From: Romanomermis culicivorax
Taxonomy: Eukaryota > Nematoda > Enoplea > Mermithida > Mermithidae
Assembly (NCBI GenBank): GCA_963922205.1
Contig: CAWUHX010000027.1
Coordinates: forward strand, 868,001-932,000
Direction: 5' to 3'
DNA length: 64,000 nucleotides
Part shown: positions 11,158-24,800 of the stretch, piece by piece
How the letters are laid out: the number at the start of each line of letters is the position of its first letter
How positions within the stretch are numbered: the stretch's first letter is position 1
The notes under the pieces: generated by a model
Databases searched by the model: none
The model's input: only the letters and a program-made list of their open reading frames with translations
What the model was told of the DNA's origin: nothing
Translations under genes and position numbers: made by a program

Positions 11158-11350
11158 AATATTCGACTCTATTAGTAATATCACAGTTTCTATAAGTCTT
11201 TTTCTATTGGGCTAAAGTCCTTAGACCGGTCTACATTTAGACAGTTAAAAAAACTTTTATGAATACAGACTGTAGCCCGGTCTAAATGTAGACCGGTCTA
11301 TAGACTATAGCTCGGTCTACAGACTTTAGACTTTAGCCTCCTTTTTGAAT
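11158..11350 (+). repeat. Partial copy of the AGACCGGTCT TIR element
   Basis: Contains the paired words TAGACCGGTCTACATTTAGAC and its reverse complement. It parallels 12560-12731 base for base over much of its length. It is a truncated copy of the element at 11777-12731. Confidence 0.75.
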
Positions 11351-11463
11351 AACAGATGAATAATACTTGGACAAAAATTTTTTATAAAATGAAAAACTTT
11401 TGCAAAAACATTTTATGTAAGATTGGACTTATGAACTATTTCAAATTGAATTCAGTGACCTGG

Positions 11464-11582
11464 TGCAGTCGGCCATCCGGTACGGTCGGCCATGTGTTAC
11501 AGACGGCCACTCGATATTGTCGGCCAACTGGTAGAGTCGGCCAGACGATACGCTCGGCAACGCGGTGCAGTCGGCCACCCGG
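11464..11582 (+). repeat. Seven-copy 17 bp minisatellite with GTCGGCCA core
   Basis: Seven consecutive units of exactly 17 bases. The inner TCGGCCA is nearly invariant (variants ACGGCCA and TCGGCAA), while the flanking 9-10 bases differ in every unit. It lies in an intergenic stretch. Confidence 0.9.
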
Positions 11583-11776
11583 TCTACAAAGGTTTAAAGT
11601 TCTTAGTTTCTAAAGTTTAAAGTTTTGTGTTTCTATTTATAACCCAAAAAGTCGAGGCTTCATTTGCATATCGTACACCTTTTCTCACGGGCAGTTTTAA
11701 GCGATAGCATAGAAATAACGCTTTCGCGCTTGTGAGCTTTTCGCCCTATGAACCCTTCTGGGTTTTTCGCACTTCT

Positions 11777-12731
11777 GGGGCCGTATTCATAAAAAGGCTA
11801 AAGTCTAAATGTCGGCCTAAATCGGTCGACTTTCAGACCAAAAATTTAGCCTGCTTCCCTACCAAAATTTTTCATTGAAGTGGTTGCTTTTTCGAAATTT
11901 GCGTGTTGAATATCAAAGGGCATTGAGGCGGGAAGGAGTTTTTCGCGATATACGGAATCTCTTAGCTTTGTCTGATCTTCAGTATGTATTCATCGTTATT
12001 AGTTTTTGTGTTTTTGCATATGGTGGGAGCTATTTTTAACTTGATTTATTCAAACTCGGAAGTGAGGCATGGCGACTGTTATGCCCTTTGTTCAATGATC
12101 AACATAATATTTTGGAGTATTTTTTACTTCTATGCTTCATTTATAGATGTGAAACGCATATAAAAGCATATCTCACTTTTTCTCTTCATTGATTGAAAGT
12201 GGATTTTTTTAACAAATAGCAACATTATTGTGAACATTTATCAATCAGTGATGCGGCCTCAAAGACTATCCTATCGCGTATAAAAGTTTTTGGTGATATA
12301 ATAACGACAAAATATTTGGTTGAGCCATTTGGAATCATAAGTATTAGTAGTATCGTAAAGTAATTTTCTGTATAGTATATTTGGACATTTTACATTTAAA
12401 TTAATGGTTTGAGAAACTTTTTTTTCTGGACATTTGAGTTTTCTGTTCCAAAATGCGGCAAACTGGGCATCGATCTGTAGATCTCCCTGAGACCAATCCA
12501 AAAACATCCTTCAAAAAGTTCTATCTTAATTATTTATAGAGTTAGGGCTACTAACATTCGATTCTATAATTAATATTCTTCTACAAGTCTTTTTCTAACG
12601 GGCTAAAGTTTATGGACCGGTCTACATTTAGACAGCCAAAAAAACCTTTTATGAATACAGACTTTAGCCCGGTCTAAATGTAGACCGGTCTATAGACTTT
12701 AGATTCCAGCCTCCTTTATGAATACGGCCCC
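11777..12731. mobile_element. Non-autonomous DNA transposon with 17 bp perfect TIRs
   Basis: Left end GGGGCCGTATTCATAAA (11777-11793) and right end TTTATGAATACGGCCCC (12715-12731) are perfect inverted repeats. Subterminal copies of AGACCGGTCT extend the inverted homology. There is no transposase. Other copies lie at 11158-11350 (partial) and 38330-38689 (inverted, cut by Tigger). Confidence 0.85.
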
Positions 12732-12859
12732 TGGGCCTTTCGCGCAACTGGACACATTCGAGCTAATGGGCCGTTCGCTCTTATGAGCCATATCCATTTT
12801 CAGTTGGTTATTTTTAACAGAAAGACGAAGCTGATCATATATGGATAAAGCCTAGAACA

Positions 12860-15800
12860 ATGAACGAGATAAGAGTTATCTACAAAGAACGACCTGCCGA
12901 AATTTTCAGTCTCGACCCGATTTTCAAAGAAATAATCCCTTCGAAACGAGAAATTTATTTGCACAATACGTTTGGTCGACCTTTGAATCAGAGGCAAAAT
13001 TTTCGAATCGACCCGAAAAAAACTGGATATGTACCTTTGCCGAGAAGCTTCTTAGCAAAACATGTAAGACCCCTGCTATACTTCGCCGAACGGCGCCGGA
13101 TGAAATATTTTCAAACCGGCACCGGCCGGCGAAAGGCCAGTTAAAACACCAAGATACATTTTTTGCATCATAATTCATATGTAATAACATGAGCGGCGGC
13201 TAGCGCCGGTTCAGAAATTTCGATTGAATCGAAATTGACAACTGGCGCTGGCCATCATCATAAAGGCGAAGTATAGCAGCTCGAAACCGGCGCCGGTTAC
13301 GAGCTGCTATACTTCTAATAGCCAGCCGTCGAAATACAGCAGGGGCGTAAGACTATTGATAACCATACAGCAAATTTGAACTTTTTAATTTACAGCTATC
13401 ACATTTAATTTTTATCCTGAGACAAAGGTAGATAATTAGAGGTGTCTATCAACTTGTCTATGTCAACTCGAATTCATTTTAATTGTCTCGTCTAATTATT
13501 AATTACGTTTCTGCGCTTTTTCCTGATATGCGTTTTTTCATAATATGAATCCTGTTTGTGAGTTATTCGTCTCTGTCGTATCATAATTAATTTTCGCAGC
13601 TAACTCTGAAAGAAATAAATCACGATTCGCCGTCTACCTCGTCTTCAGCTTTCAAATTCGACAAATGCCGTCCGCCACCCGCGCAAAAACCAGCTGAACC
13701 TTTCATTTCTCCATTTCTAATAACTCCAGGACAGAATAAACCACAAATGCTCGAGCGGGGATCCGCTTGCGAGAGGACATTCCAACCCGAAAATTCGCGA
13801 TTACAACAAAATAGGAGCTCCGAAGGAGAGTAAGATTTTAGTAAAAATAACTTGTATGATACTTTTAATTATATTTATTGTGTAATATCGTAGTCTAAAT
13901 TTGACGAAACAAAAAAATATCAAATTATCATTTAGGACACGATTTATGAGAGGATTTCGTTAACATTGTGCCTGAGAAAGACATGTATGGAGTAGTAATG
14001 TAAATTATGTGGAGAAGATGTAAATTCATGAACTTTAGTAAGACAGAGTGTCCAGCAACTTGGAAAACCTGTAAAAGTCAGGGAAAAAGGTTTTACCCGG
14101 AAAAGTCAACGAATTTCGATTAGGATTGATATGGTGTATTCCAGACAACCCCATGGGGAGGGGTATGAGGAGAGGGTATTACCCCTACCTAAGATCTTAA
14201 AAATTCATCACTGGGTGCTTAATTTTGAGGCAAAATGAAGTCTTTAGTGGACATTTAGCTACACTACTCCCGTAAATTTTCAAATTTACCTCTACCTGAA
14301 AAATCTGACCTTGGGGACCTCTGGTGTATTCTTAGGAAGTTAAGTAACTATAACCCAATCAACATTTAATTTGTTTAGTGCACCTGCAGTTGTATTTCGT
14401 CTCTAACTATTGATATCAGTGTTTTTTTCTGCACATTGCAGACTTTTCAGGCTTCGTGCAGAATTTTTTTTATGATTTCTGCACTGGTGCAGAATTTTTT
14501 GAGCCGTGTTTGATCACATCGGATACAGGAAAGATGCATTTTGGTGCATTTTAGAAGATCATAATCTGAAAATTTTCTGGTGCTTCGCGCCGGTTATAAC
14601 TTTAATAAGCATTATTATTTATTTCCTAGCTCAGGCGCTGCTTCTAACATGTCTACCTTCACTTATCGTTCAATCTTAAATAGTTTTCATCATCTCAATG
14701 TTTTAATTGGTAATCTTGAATATTTTATCTTGATATTTAATGAAGATTCGCATTTTTTCCTTGACATATTTTTTCAGAAAGATCAATACGTCAAGTCTGT
14801 AAACTTTTTGAAGTGATTATTCCTTTCTTAACGTAAATTCAATCCAAAAGCTTCATGGAAGTAGTTTTCAGAAATTTCTCTTCTTACTCATATCTTTTCG
14901 GTCAAGTTCATGAGAGTTTGCGAATAAATTACTGGTTTTAAAATTTTTCAAATATAAAATTCTAGAAATTACGACTTTTGAACACAAAGGTCGGATCTAA
15001 TTCTTAAAATAAATGTTTAGAAAATTGGTTTTCCAGCGTCGCAGAATGTCAATATCCAAAAAAAAATTCGGCGCTTCGCGCCGGTAAGATTGTATTTTTT
15101 GGGCTCTCGCTTGTCATCATACAGGACTTGACCGTCCATTTCTCACGTAGATCAAAGTCATTTTGCTCTTGGATAGTTTGCTGGAAAATTTGTTCCGCAA
15201 TACTTTTAGTTCAAACTTCGATGAAACTCGAAAATTTCAAATGCTTCGTCAATTTTGATGAATGTCTCTAAAAAATAGCTGAAGGTTTGAAAAAGCTCAA
15301 AAATAAATAAATAAAGCGTCTACGATCATTTTTAAGCGAAAAACGACTCAGAAGCATAATGCAGTAGTAACTTGATCTAATTAGAGGGCATTTTATTTTG
15401 CTTATAACGAACGTTTAACTAAAGAGTCTTTCCTAGGCAGTTATATGTCGGAACACGTAAACAGATCTAGAAATTCCAAAAATTGTAAAAATTCCAAACT
15501 TCGGGATACTGTAGCTATGCGAATTTTGAATTTTGTGCTGAATGAACGCCACCATTACGCTATAAACTATTTAAAGTATTAAACTACTCAAAGTGCCGTA
15601 ATTTCAGATATTACTAATTTTTAATTAAGCATATGTCACACACTCAGACTATGTTAAATCTCTCAGAAAGTTTGTTTCAAACTGCCATCACATTATACGG
15701 ACTTAATTTACATTAACACAGATGAACGGATATTCTTCAGTACTTCTAAATTTCCTTCTAGAAATGCGGTTGCGCAGTGGTCGCAGAATGATCGGACTGT

Positions 15801-18800
15801 GTGATTCCCTTTGTAGAAGCTCTGTGTCACATGTTCAAGTGATCTCACTTCATTGTTTCGATTCTGCTACCTTGGTTTACCCATAACATGTCGATTTATT
15901 CATTCCTTGACTAACATCGAATCATTCGGGAACGTTTTTGAATCTGTATGATTTCATCGGAGTTCACTTTTCAGGCCTGTCAAAGCCCCAGAATCAGCCG
16001 TCACGTTTCAAAACATCATAACGATGAAAGTTCCTTCACCAGACTCAGGCAACAATTGTGCTGTGGGCTTTTCGTCGGCTGGCGTTCGTACAGGCGTCAA
16101 TACTAAAGCTCTAGGGCACTATTTACAGGGCATAGAACGATCAAATCAAAAAAAAGTGTCAAAAGTTAAATCAGAAAACTTTTATGAATCGAATACTTCT
16201 CATTTTTACGCCGAGAGAAATGAATCATTGGAAACGGTAAGTTGCTAAAACGTTCGCAGTTGATGATTATTCGGTAAAAACTATTCTCAAACTGCTGAAC
16301 ATCATTCAGAATTTACGTGAAAAACCTCGCTTATTCACTTCGCAGCACGTTAGTGACTCCTGAATTTTAACTGTTTTTCAACGTGTAAGGTAATGCCGCG
16401 TGTATAGTGTAAAAATCAAAGTGCAAAATGAAAGCTGTGCACTCCGCATGCAGCAATCTGCATGAACGTAGTTTCGAAGACATTTAACGGGATGAACGCG
16501 ACCACCATGCAAAATTTATGCCACGACATAAGCCTGGCTTTCCGCTGCCGGCTACTTTAGCCGACATCAAGTGACATTCATACATTGTGTGTTCCGGTGC
16601 ATGTAACCGTGGCAGGCAACATTTCACTCGACATATAGGTTGCAAAATGTATGGCACGTGAAATTTTACATGTCATGATTAAATGTGCTCCAACAGCTGA
16701 AATAACTGCTGAGCGAAAAAACTAAGTGAATGTCGGGCTCGTGTCGCTCTCTTTCACACTAGTAAATGTCCTTGTATGAACCTGCCTTTAAGCCTAAAGC
16801 CCAAGTCACACAATGAAATTTTACCCAGCATACATGTTGCACTATCGGGTGTTGCATGTCACGATTACATGCATTGGAACATACAATAAATATGTGAATA
16901 TCACGTTTATCTCAGCCAAAATAGTCGGCTGAGCGAAAAAAAATGATGCCTCACTCGCCTGCATCGGGACAGGGCAGAACTAACCAATCAGATTCATGCG
17001 GTCACTCCCTACTCGCGCTGGCATGAAGTGACATACCACGTCTGACGGGGGTGTCCAGCATGAAATGCGTGCGTGCCGCTCCTAGGATTATTAATCCCAC
17101 TTCGACAGCCGATTGGGCCGACCCACTAGGATAGAAAATTTTATATCTCAGCAGTCCTGCTCTACTTACACTAGGCCAGGTTTGTCAATTTCCGGTTGAT
17201 TTGAGCGCAGTTTTTTGTTCAACTTGCCTAGAAAATAAAAAACTTGTATTTTAGATTATAATTTCAACATCATCTGTCATTTTTTATTTTTAGATCAATA
17301 GTTTTTTTGTTATTTTCCCTCGAATTGTTTCCACAAACTGAAAATGTGAACTTCCCATAGAATTTATCCTTACCAACAATCACTTATGTTTTCACCAAAA
17401 AATTTGGCCGAACTGCTGCGAAAACAAAATTAGCTTCCAATCATTGTTTTTTTTGTTCTCGACCCATTTGTACCGGTACAAACGATCAGAAAATTTATCG
17501 ATTTTTTCAGTTTTTTTGACATTCTGTCATAGTCTTGAACTAAGACTTAGGTATAGGCTTAGACTTACGGTTAGGAAGCAGTAAACTATATTTTTCCAAC
17601 CAATCAAATTGATGACATTTTTCCCAACCAATCAACTTAATGACAGCTCTCGCTCGGCAATGCTTAGTTGTGCAGTGAGCGGTACCAATTCCTCAAGGCA
17701 CACGATGCTGGCGAAAATTAGATAATTTTGACGAAATTTTCAGGGAATTTGATGTAGAAAAGGAATCGACAAGATTTAGATGCACTGTGCTTAAGTTTAG
17801 GCTTAGGCTGAAACTCAGGTTTAGGCGTACACACTCAGGCTTGGACTCTGGTTCAGGCTGACGCTTACTTTCAAGTTTAAGCTTATGTTGCTTTAAGAGC
17901 AAGAGGAGATGATTTTGGTGAAAATGCGAAAAAATACATTTTTCCCTTACTACAAACTTGGCATAATCTAGCCTCTAGTTAGTTTCCACACTTTCTTGTC
18001 GTGTCTATTAATCATTTCAGGAGCTGCCGAAAAATATGTGTCCTCTTGAGTTTTTGAAATTTGCACCCAAAAAATATTCCGCCGCTTTTTCTCTCTCTGG
18101 GTTTGAGTTTTTCAAACGTTTTGAACATGAACTTGTGCATTGAAAAACGATAAAGGCTCAGGAATAGCTGTAGCGAAGATTCATTTTCTAGCGTTTTAGA
18201 ATATAAAATTCAAAATTTTTTCCGGTTCGCGCCGGAATGAGAAATTTAGAATAGATTATTTTGATTTTAATTACAAATTAGAATACATCAGTTTAATTAA
18301 TAAAGTTTATCTTATGATTCAGACTTTATGATTGAATATAGTCACGACTATGAGTCTCAATGATTATATTAATATTGTTGTACAATTTTAGGTACCGGCA
18401 CCGGTACCACCATGGTACCGGGCCGGTACCGGTACCTTGGTACATCACTACTTTCACTACTTTTTGCATCACTACTTTTGATGATTCAAACACATTTTAT
18501 ACGTAAATCTAAAAGCTAATATCAGGTCGAGGATGGACATAGTCTATCTCCAGGTTATGCAAATTAGCCTGAAAGTTGATTCAAATTTGCATGGATAGTG
18601 TGCGTAAAAGGCCCCTGTGTTCATGTTTTTGGTCACTGTGTTTATTTTTCATTGTGAAAGAAGGAATCGGTGGCCTGACTGACTGTTCATCTTATTGAAA
18701 ATTTTATTGTATTTTGTGGAGTAATTAGCCCCAAAATAAACGTCTGCTGAGATTCGGACATTTATTGATATTCTCACAGTGGAGTGAAGGCAGGTTAGAA

Positions 18801-21800
18801 CCCGAATCTTCTTCAAGCTCATGCAGTTGTTGGTTCATCAACAGTTCAAGTGAATTCAAGCAGGTGATCAAGTTTTGCGATTGGGATAGGCTGAACTTTT
18901 GTACACTATTTCTACCTACGAATTCGTCGTAGGTGAATTGGTCAATTCCTCTGACCTTTGGTCTTCTATCATTATTCATTTTATTTCCAAAGCTTTTTGT
19001 TGTTAAAGTGAGTTGACTTTTCGTAAGGTAAACAAATATTTCAAGACAGTTTGTGTTATTCCATTTTTAGTATAAAAATAAATGGCAGGTACAGTTTTGC
19101 ATAATATGATAGTTAGAGCACAGACGTTTGACAACTGATCCGGATAAATTTCTTTGGATCAGGATGCGCTGTTATCGAAGTTTGTCTTTCAATGCAACAA
19201 ATATAAATAACTTCAGTTTGCTTTCGTCCAGTTTTTCACTAAAATTTCAAACCAACTTGAGTCAGATTACATTCGACGAATAAATTTTTTCCATCTGTAT
19301 CACCCTTTAAAGTTTTCGTAACATTTTATATCGATTGTCCGAAATCTAAAATTGCAAAACTAATGTTAAGAAAATTATCATTGCCATACTCGAGTCTATT
19401 TCGTTTGACATCGGGTCAGTATCAGATAATTCTTACATATTTTTCAATTTAAAATCATTTAAAGCTCTTTAGTAGAAGATTTGATAAAAATTCATCAAAA
19501 ACTTGTCCTGATATGTAAACAGTGTCTTGTGAAGTTTGCATGATTTAATGTTCAGAAATCGAGGCATAAAATGTTGTATAAAAGTTCAGAACTTCCATCT
19601 GTCAGATGTAGCACCTACGTTTTATTACTTCTGTCATCTTGTCTTGAAATCTAACAGTTTTGACGATGAGATTATTGTCCATTTATTTTGAAATGACAGA
19701 TTTTGTACATAAGTCGACCAAACTTTTTCAGGTTAATTTTCATATTTTTAAATTGTTTGAATAATGACTACGTTGTAATGCTCCCAGATTGGTTGGCTGA
19801 CATACATTACTTATTTGATTCCCAACTTCGTTCATTCTGTCTTTCTTTCGTTGCCTATTCTGCTTTCTTTGCTTCCATTCAAGTATCTCTAACATTTTTC
19901 TGTCCAAAAATTCTCATTCAAATTTGCCCGAGTCACTGGCAGCCACCAACCCAAAGACCGATACTTACGGGACCCAGCTCTGGATCCAAGATATCCGACC
20001 CTTTGTTCTATATCCGAATCTGATCGCTAAAATTTTCTAGATCCGGATCCATGTAGTCAAAAAAGTGTACTTGCCTCATATACAGCCACCGGAATCAACA
20101 TGCTGTTGAAAGGTTTTCAAAAAGAATTATCGAAAAACAACTGAATTTTGAAAATCGCTACGCATTTTTTAATGTAGGTATCGAATTATTCGTTGTGTTT
20201 ATAACAGCTTTGATTTTTTCAGCCTTCGTCGAAACATCAACAATATTCTATCGAACCGAAGGACGTTTTCCAGAAAATACGAGAAATTCTAAATTCGTAC
20301 AAAGATCAATGGATAAAAATTAACGATATTTTTAATATCTATGCGGTACAATTTTTTCCCCTTGAGCATTTGTAATTTTTAATACATAATTTTGGGGTCA
20401 CTGAGGTTACTGATGTAGCACTGATCGTAGTGATTGAATACAAATTGAACCCAAATAGTATGCACTTGTATTGGATCTGATAAAGCAATATTCATTCATT
20501 TTGTTCGATGAATTTTGTCCTACAATTCAGTTTCGAATCAGACAGACCTATCACTTTCAGTACATTGAAAAAGCTTAAAAGTTTCTGGCTAGCACTGACG
20601 CAAGTTTGTGATTTCTGACTTCGAATATATTGCAAACAGTCAGAAGAATTGATCGAAAAGTTCAGCGGTCCCATTTAAAAATATGACTCAACTTACTATG
20701 CGAGAAAAAAATGATAGATTTCGGTCAAAGTTGAAGATTCAACCTTGAAAATACCTATTTATTCAGAGCACCCCATGGGGGGTATGGGGGGTATTACCCC
20801 GGTCTTAGATTTGAAAATTCATTTACTACCCCCATAAAAACAGCTCACTATAGCAAAAAATTTTGGTAGACCTCATCCTCTCCTCAGTAGGTTATAGTAA
20901 TTCGAGAAAAATTGCACAATGTGTGCTTGAGAGGAATTACTCACTGGTCTTTTTGACACATTTACTGAGCAGATGATAATGGGAAAGTATGCAACTTCTG
21001 TGCCATATAGCGATTTTTAGGAAAGGATATCAGCACATTAATATAATCTTGTAGGAAATCCTTATATATATCATCGGGAGATCAAATAATGACTTATGTA
21101 TATGTGATTTATCAAAAAATCGTCCCTTGTAAAGAAAAACATTATGTTCTTAAAATTCTTCCTCTTCGTGCTCTCCTTTCATTTTTCCCGCTTCTGCGTT
21201 GGGTCTTCTGCGCGCAAATGGTTGCCCAAGCTGTGGCATACTTTCCTGCTATGAGTTGAGACATCCGAGGTCCGTTGATGCGGATCAGGAGTGGTACCTG
21301 GTTTCAAACTCGTTGTTCATAATCTAATGGGATTAATAAAACTAAAGCCACATTCGGCATGAGCACTTTCAATTGGAAGCACTGTTGCAACCGTTATCAG
21401 TGATTGAATAAGGTCTGAAGATGCTGGTTCAAATAATGTTTCCAAAAGCATGTTGTGCCCGAATTCAAGTGTGACTATTTATTCTCTGCGTATAATTAGT
21501 ACATTCAAGTTGCATGATTGGGAGCTGGAAAAAGGGGGTTGAAATAGTAAATGGTGTTTGACCGTAAAAAGGGTAAAGTAGGGGCATTAATCATTTTTGT
21601 AAGTTGTAAGTGAGAATTGTTTTGTTACGAGAGTAGTACTCCACCCCTCTCCGCAAAAAAAAGGTCACAGTACATTTCAAGTGTGCTACCCTTTCAATTT
21701 ATGATTTTACCCCTACCTAAATTTTCGAGCTTGGGGACCTCTGTATTCATTTAATATTTGTTGCATTCCTTACGTATCTTCAGAGAATTGAAGGGAGTCC

Positions 21801-24800
21801 ATTGACGTTTTCGTTGAACGAAGGCCACGATTTACACGAAGCTCTAGAAAAAAGGCCGGAATCATTCGCTTTCAATAAATGTAACTATATATAAGTCCTG
21901 CAGGAGCGTGAACTTCATTTTTACGAACTTTTAATTTAGTTAAAAAGCGATGCCTATGTTTTATTGTTTTCTAGATTTTGACGTTAAAAGTAGACCGTCG
22001 CCAAAATTACCGATTCGGGATGTTAATTCATTATCAGATGTAAGTTTTAAGTTCACGAAGTAAAGCTGCAGTTGTTATCCATTTGATAGGAGATGAAGAT
22101 AGGACTGATCGTTTTTTTTTTTAATAGTCCGCCGAATCTAGAAAATCACGGATCTGGATATCTAGCGCAAATCCGTCCGGATCCGGATCCTGTACATAAT
22201 GCGGTGTATGTATGCATTCTGTCAAGTGGACTTGTGTACATAATCACTATACGTTGTATAGAATTTGATATGGTTGGGAAGGAGCCTGATGTCATAATTT
22301 AATCAGAAAAATGGGTAAAAGTTACTTCCCTTGCATTCAGTTCGCGTCGGACTTTTAAAACTTAATTTCCTGAGTTTTGGAGGAAAAATCAAAAGGCTGG
22401 CTATAATAACTTGTTCGTCGCCCAACGCCGAAAAATTTTGATTTCGAGGCTTCTGAAACTCGGAAAATTATTTTTTCAGCACGTTCTTCCGCAACTATTC
22501 TTGATCAATCGTGATCTTTTCACCATTTGGTTGACGAAAGAGGTCCAACATTTTTCCTCCGTTTTCGATCTTATATATCTGAAGCCAGTAATTTACCAAA
22601 CGAGATTGTTCTCAAATAATTCAAAGCATAAAAAAGCGCGATAGGTATTCTACTTCAGATTTGAATATCGGCAATCAATTAGGACTCTAAGCACCGGACG
22701 AAGAATTCGGATTCTGATATTCTCTAACGTTGGAAAATGAATCTTCCTTAAAATCTATTTCCCGGATGAAAGGTCTACTTTTTCAGTGAATTCAATAAGT
22801 TCTCACTCGGACAAACTAAAATTAAAGAATTAGGCAAGCAACCAAGAATTTGGATGGATTCTTCAACCATCAAGAATCTCTCCCATTTTCTAATGCCGAT
22901 GATGTTTTAATCATTTTCCAAATGCGAAAAGTTATGTTCACGAAAGTCGAAAAGTCTGAAGGACAGTAAACCGATTTTGTGAAATTAATCGAGAAGAATC
23001 TTGATTTTCGCCAAAGTGGAAAAACAATACAATGTCTAACATTCATCCATAACAAGGCCGACAATTTCTGACCGCGTAACAGAAATGATACCAAGAATGA
23101 TTTGAAATCCGTCGAAAAATTTTAGTATTTTTTTAAAACGCATAAAAATGCATCTCCAGACAGGAAACACTTTAACCTAATCAAAAGGGTCGTAAGGTGC
23201 TCGGTTGCTCCCTGCAAAAATTGGTTGCAGCGCCCAAAATTTGATTGCTGTCTGCGAAAATATCCCGATCATCAGCATCACAGAATAATATTTAAAACCA
23301 TAAAGTATATACTAGGGATGGGAGGGGTATCCGAGTCCGAGACCTCGGATATCCGAGCATTTTTTCAGGTCCGAGTCCGACCTGCCAAGAATTTTAATTC
23401 CGAGCCCGACCTGTCAAAAATCTCAAGTCTGGGTCCGAGTAACACCAATCCTGTACACCTATAGTAGGGATGGGACGGGTATTCGAGTCCGAGACCTCGG
23501 GCATCCGAGCATTTTTTCAAGTCCGAGTCCGACCTGTTAAGAATTTTAAGTCCGAGTTCGACCTGTCAAAAATTTCAAGTCCGGGTCTTAGTCTGATTGC
23601 ACGAAAAATCCGGATCCGCCCCATCCCTAGTATATACAGATGAAATAATTCCGCTATGCAACGGTATTTTTTGAAATTCGAAGCTGAAAACGCCTCTATA
23701 TCGCACTAAAATTCCCAAATTTTTACAAGTCAATTTGCCTTGTGCGCTGAATTTTTAGGAGCCGTGGCTCCTAATAGAGCTCACACCGGGTACCCGCAGC
23801 TAAATTCGGTTAATTGATTGTATTCAAAAAGGAAAGTAGATGGTGTTCGATGTTGTTCATGTATGTGTTGAAACGTACGGAGTGCATATCGAACAATCGT
23901 TGTGACCTTTACTCCGAGTGTCCGATTACCCCCAAGTGTTACGTTACTCCGAGAATGCTATAAATTTTTAAAATTGCAATAAGTTGGAAATGATCTTTTG
24001 CAGCTAATTATTTTAAAAGTATTTGAATACACAAATTTGACTCTATGGTGCAATAGGAAAGCAAAGTAAAGCAGGTGTTCAAAAGTTGTAGTAGTTTTTT
24101 AACCGACATTTTTTTATCAAAATGATGAAAATTTTTCAACTCATAGTTAAAGTTCTTATTCGTAATTTAAATGATAAACACAGTATGCATTGTTCGATAG
24201 CGTATCCAAGTGGCTATCGTGTACAAAGAAATTAATGTTGTAGAGGGCGCTACTGGGGAAACTGTATCGGTAATCTCTTGCACCCAAGTTGCGTCAAAAA
24301 ATCAGATTGCTTCATTTTCTAACGCAGTGTGTATAAGTTGAGTTATAGAATCAAACTACTGACTCACATATTTTTGGTCCTCAATTTTCATCATCATACA
24401 CCGACTTCTCTAAAGACAGACTAATGTGAAGGTCGTGCAAAGTACGGAAAGGCACGTTCCGGCGTCCATTTTCGGCGCCGTCGTTTGGGCGCCAGCCAGA
24501 TCGGCACTGGATCATTTCGGCACTAGCCGTTTTGTCGCCAGCCACTATGGCGAAAGCTGTTTCGGTGCCAAAGTGCTTTTCTTTTTATTTTATTTTTTTC
24601 TTCAGTTTTCTTCATCTCACATATCTTTTTCTTTCTTCACTATTATTTTTCTATATATTTATTTTTCTTTTGTTTTGTGTCTTTGTCCATGTTTTGGTTT
24701 ATGTTCATGCTGTTCTTTCTTTGTCTTATAATACTTTTCTTTTTATTGCTTTTTATTGCTTTGTATTTCTTTTTCTTTCGTTTTCTGTGTCTTGCTGTTG

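Noticed and set aside
11464-11582. CRISPR-like array
   Set aside because: Units are 17 bp with no separate repeat and spacer of CRISPR size, and the genome is eukaryotic.
22480-22587. Extra in-phase exon of the Tudor gene
   Set aside because: Although open, phase 0 and well spliced on paper, it lies inside a repeat family member and has a counterpart in another copy. Left out of the gene model; a transcript could reinstate it.
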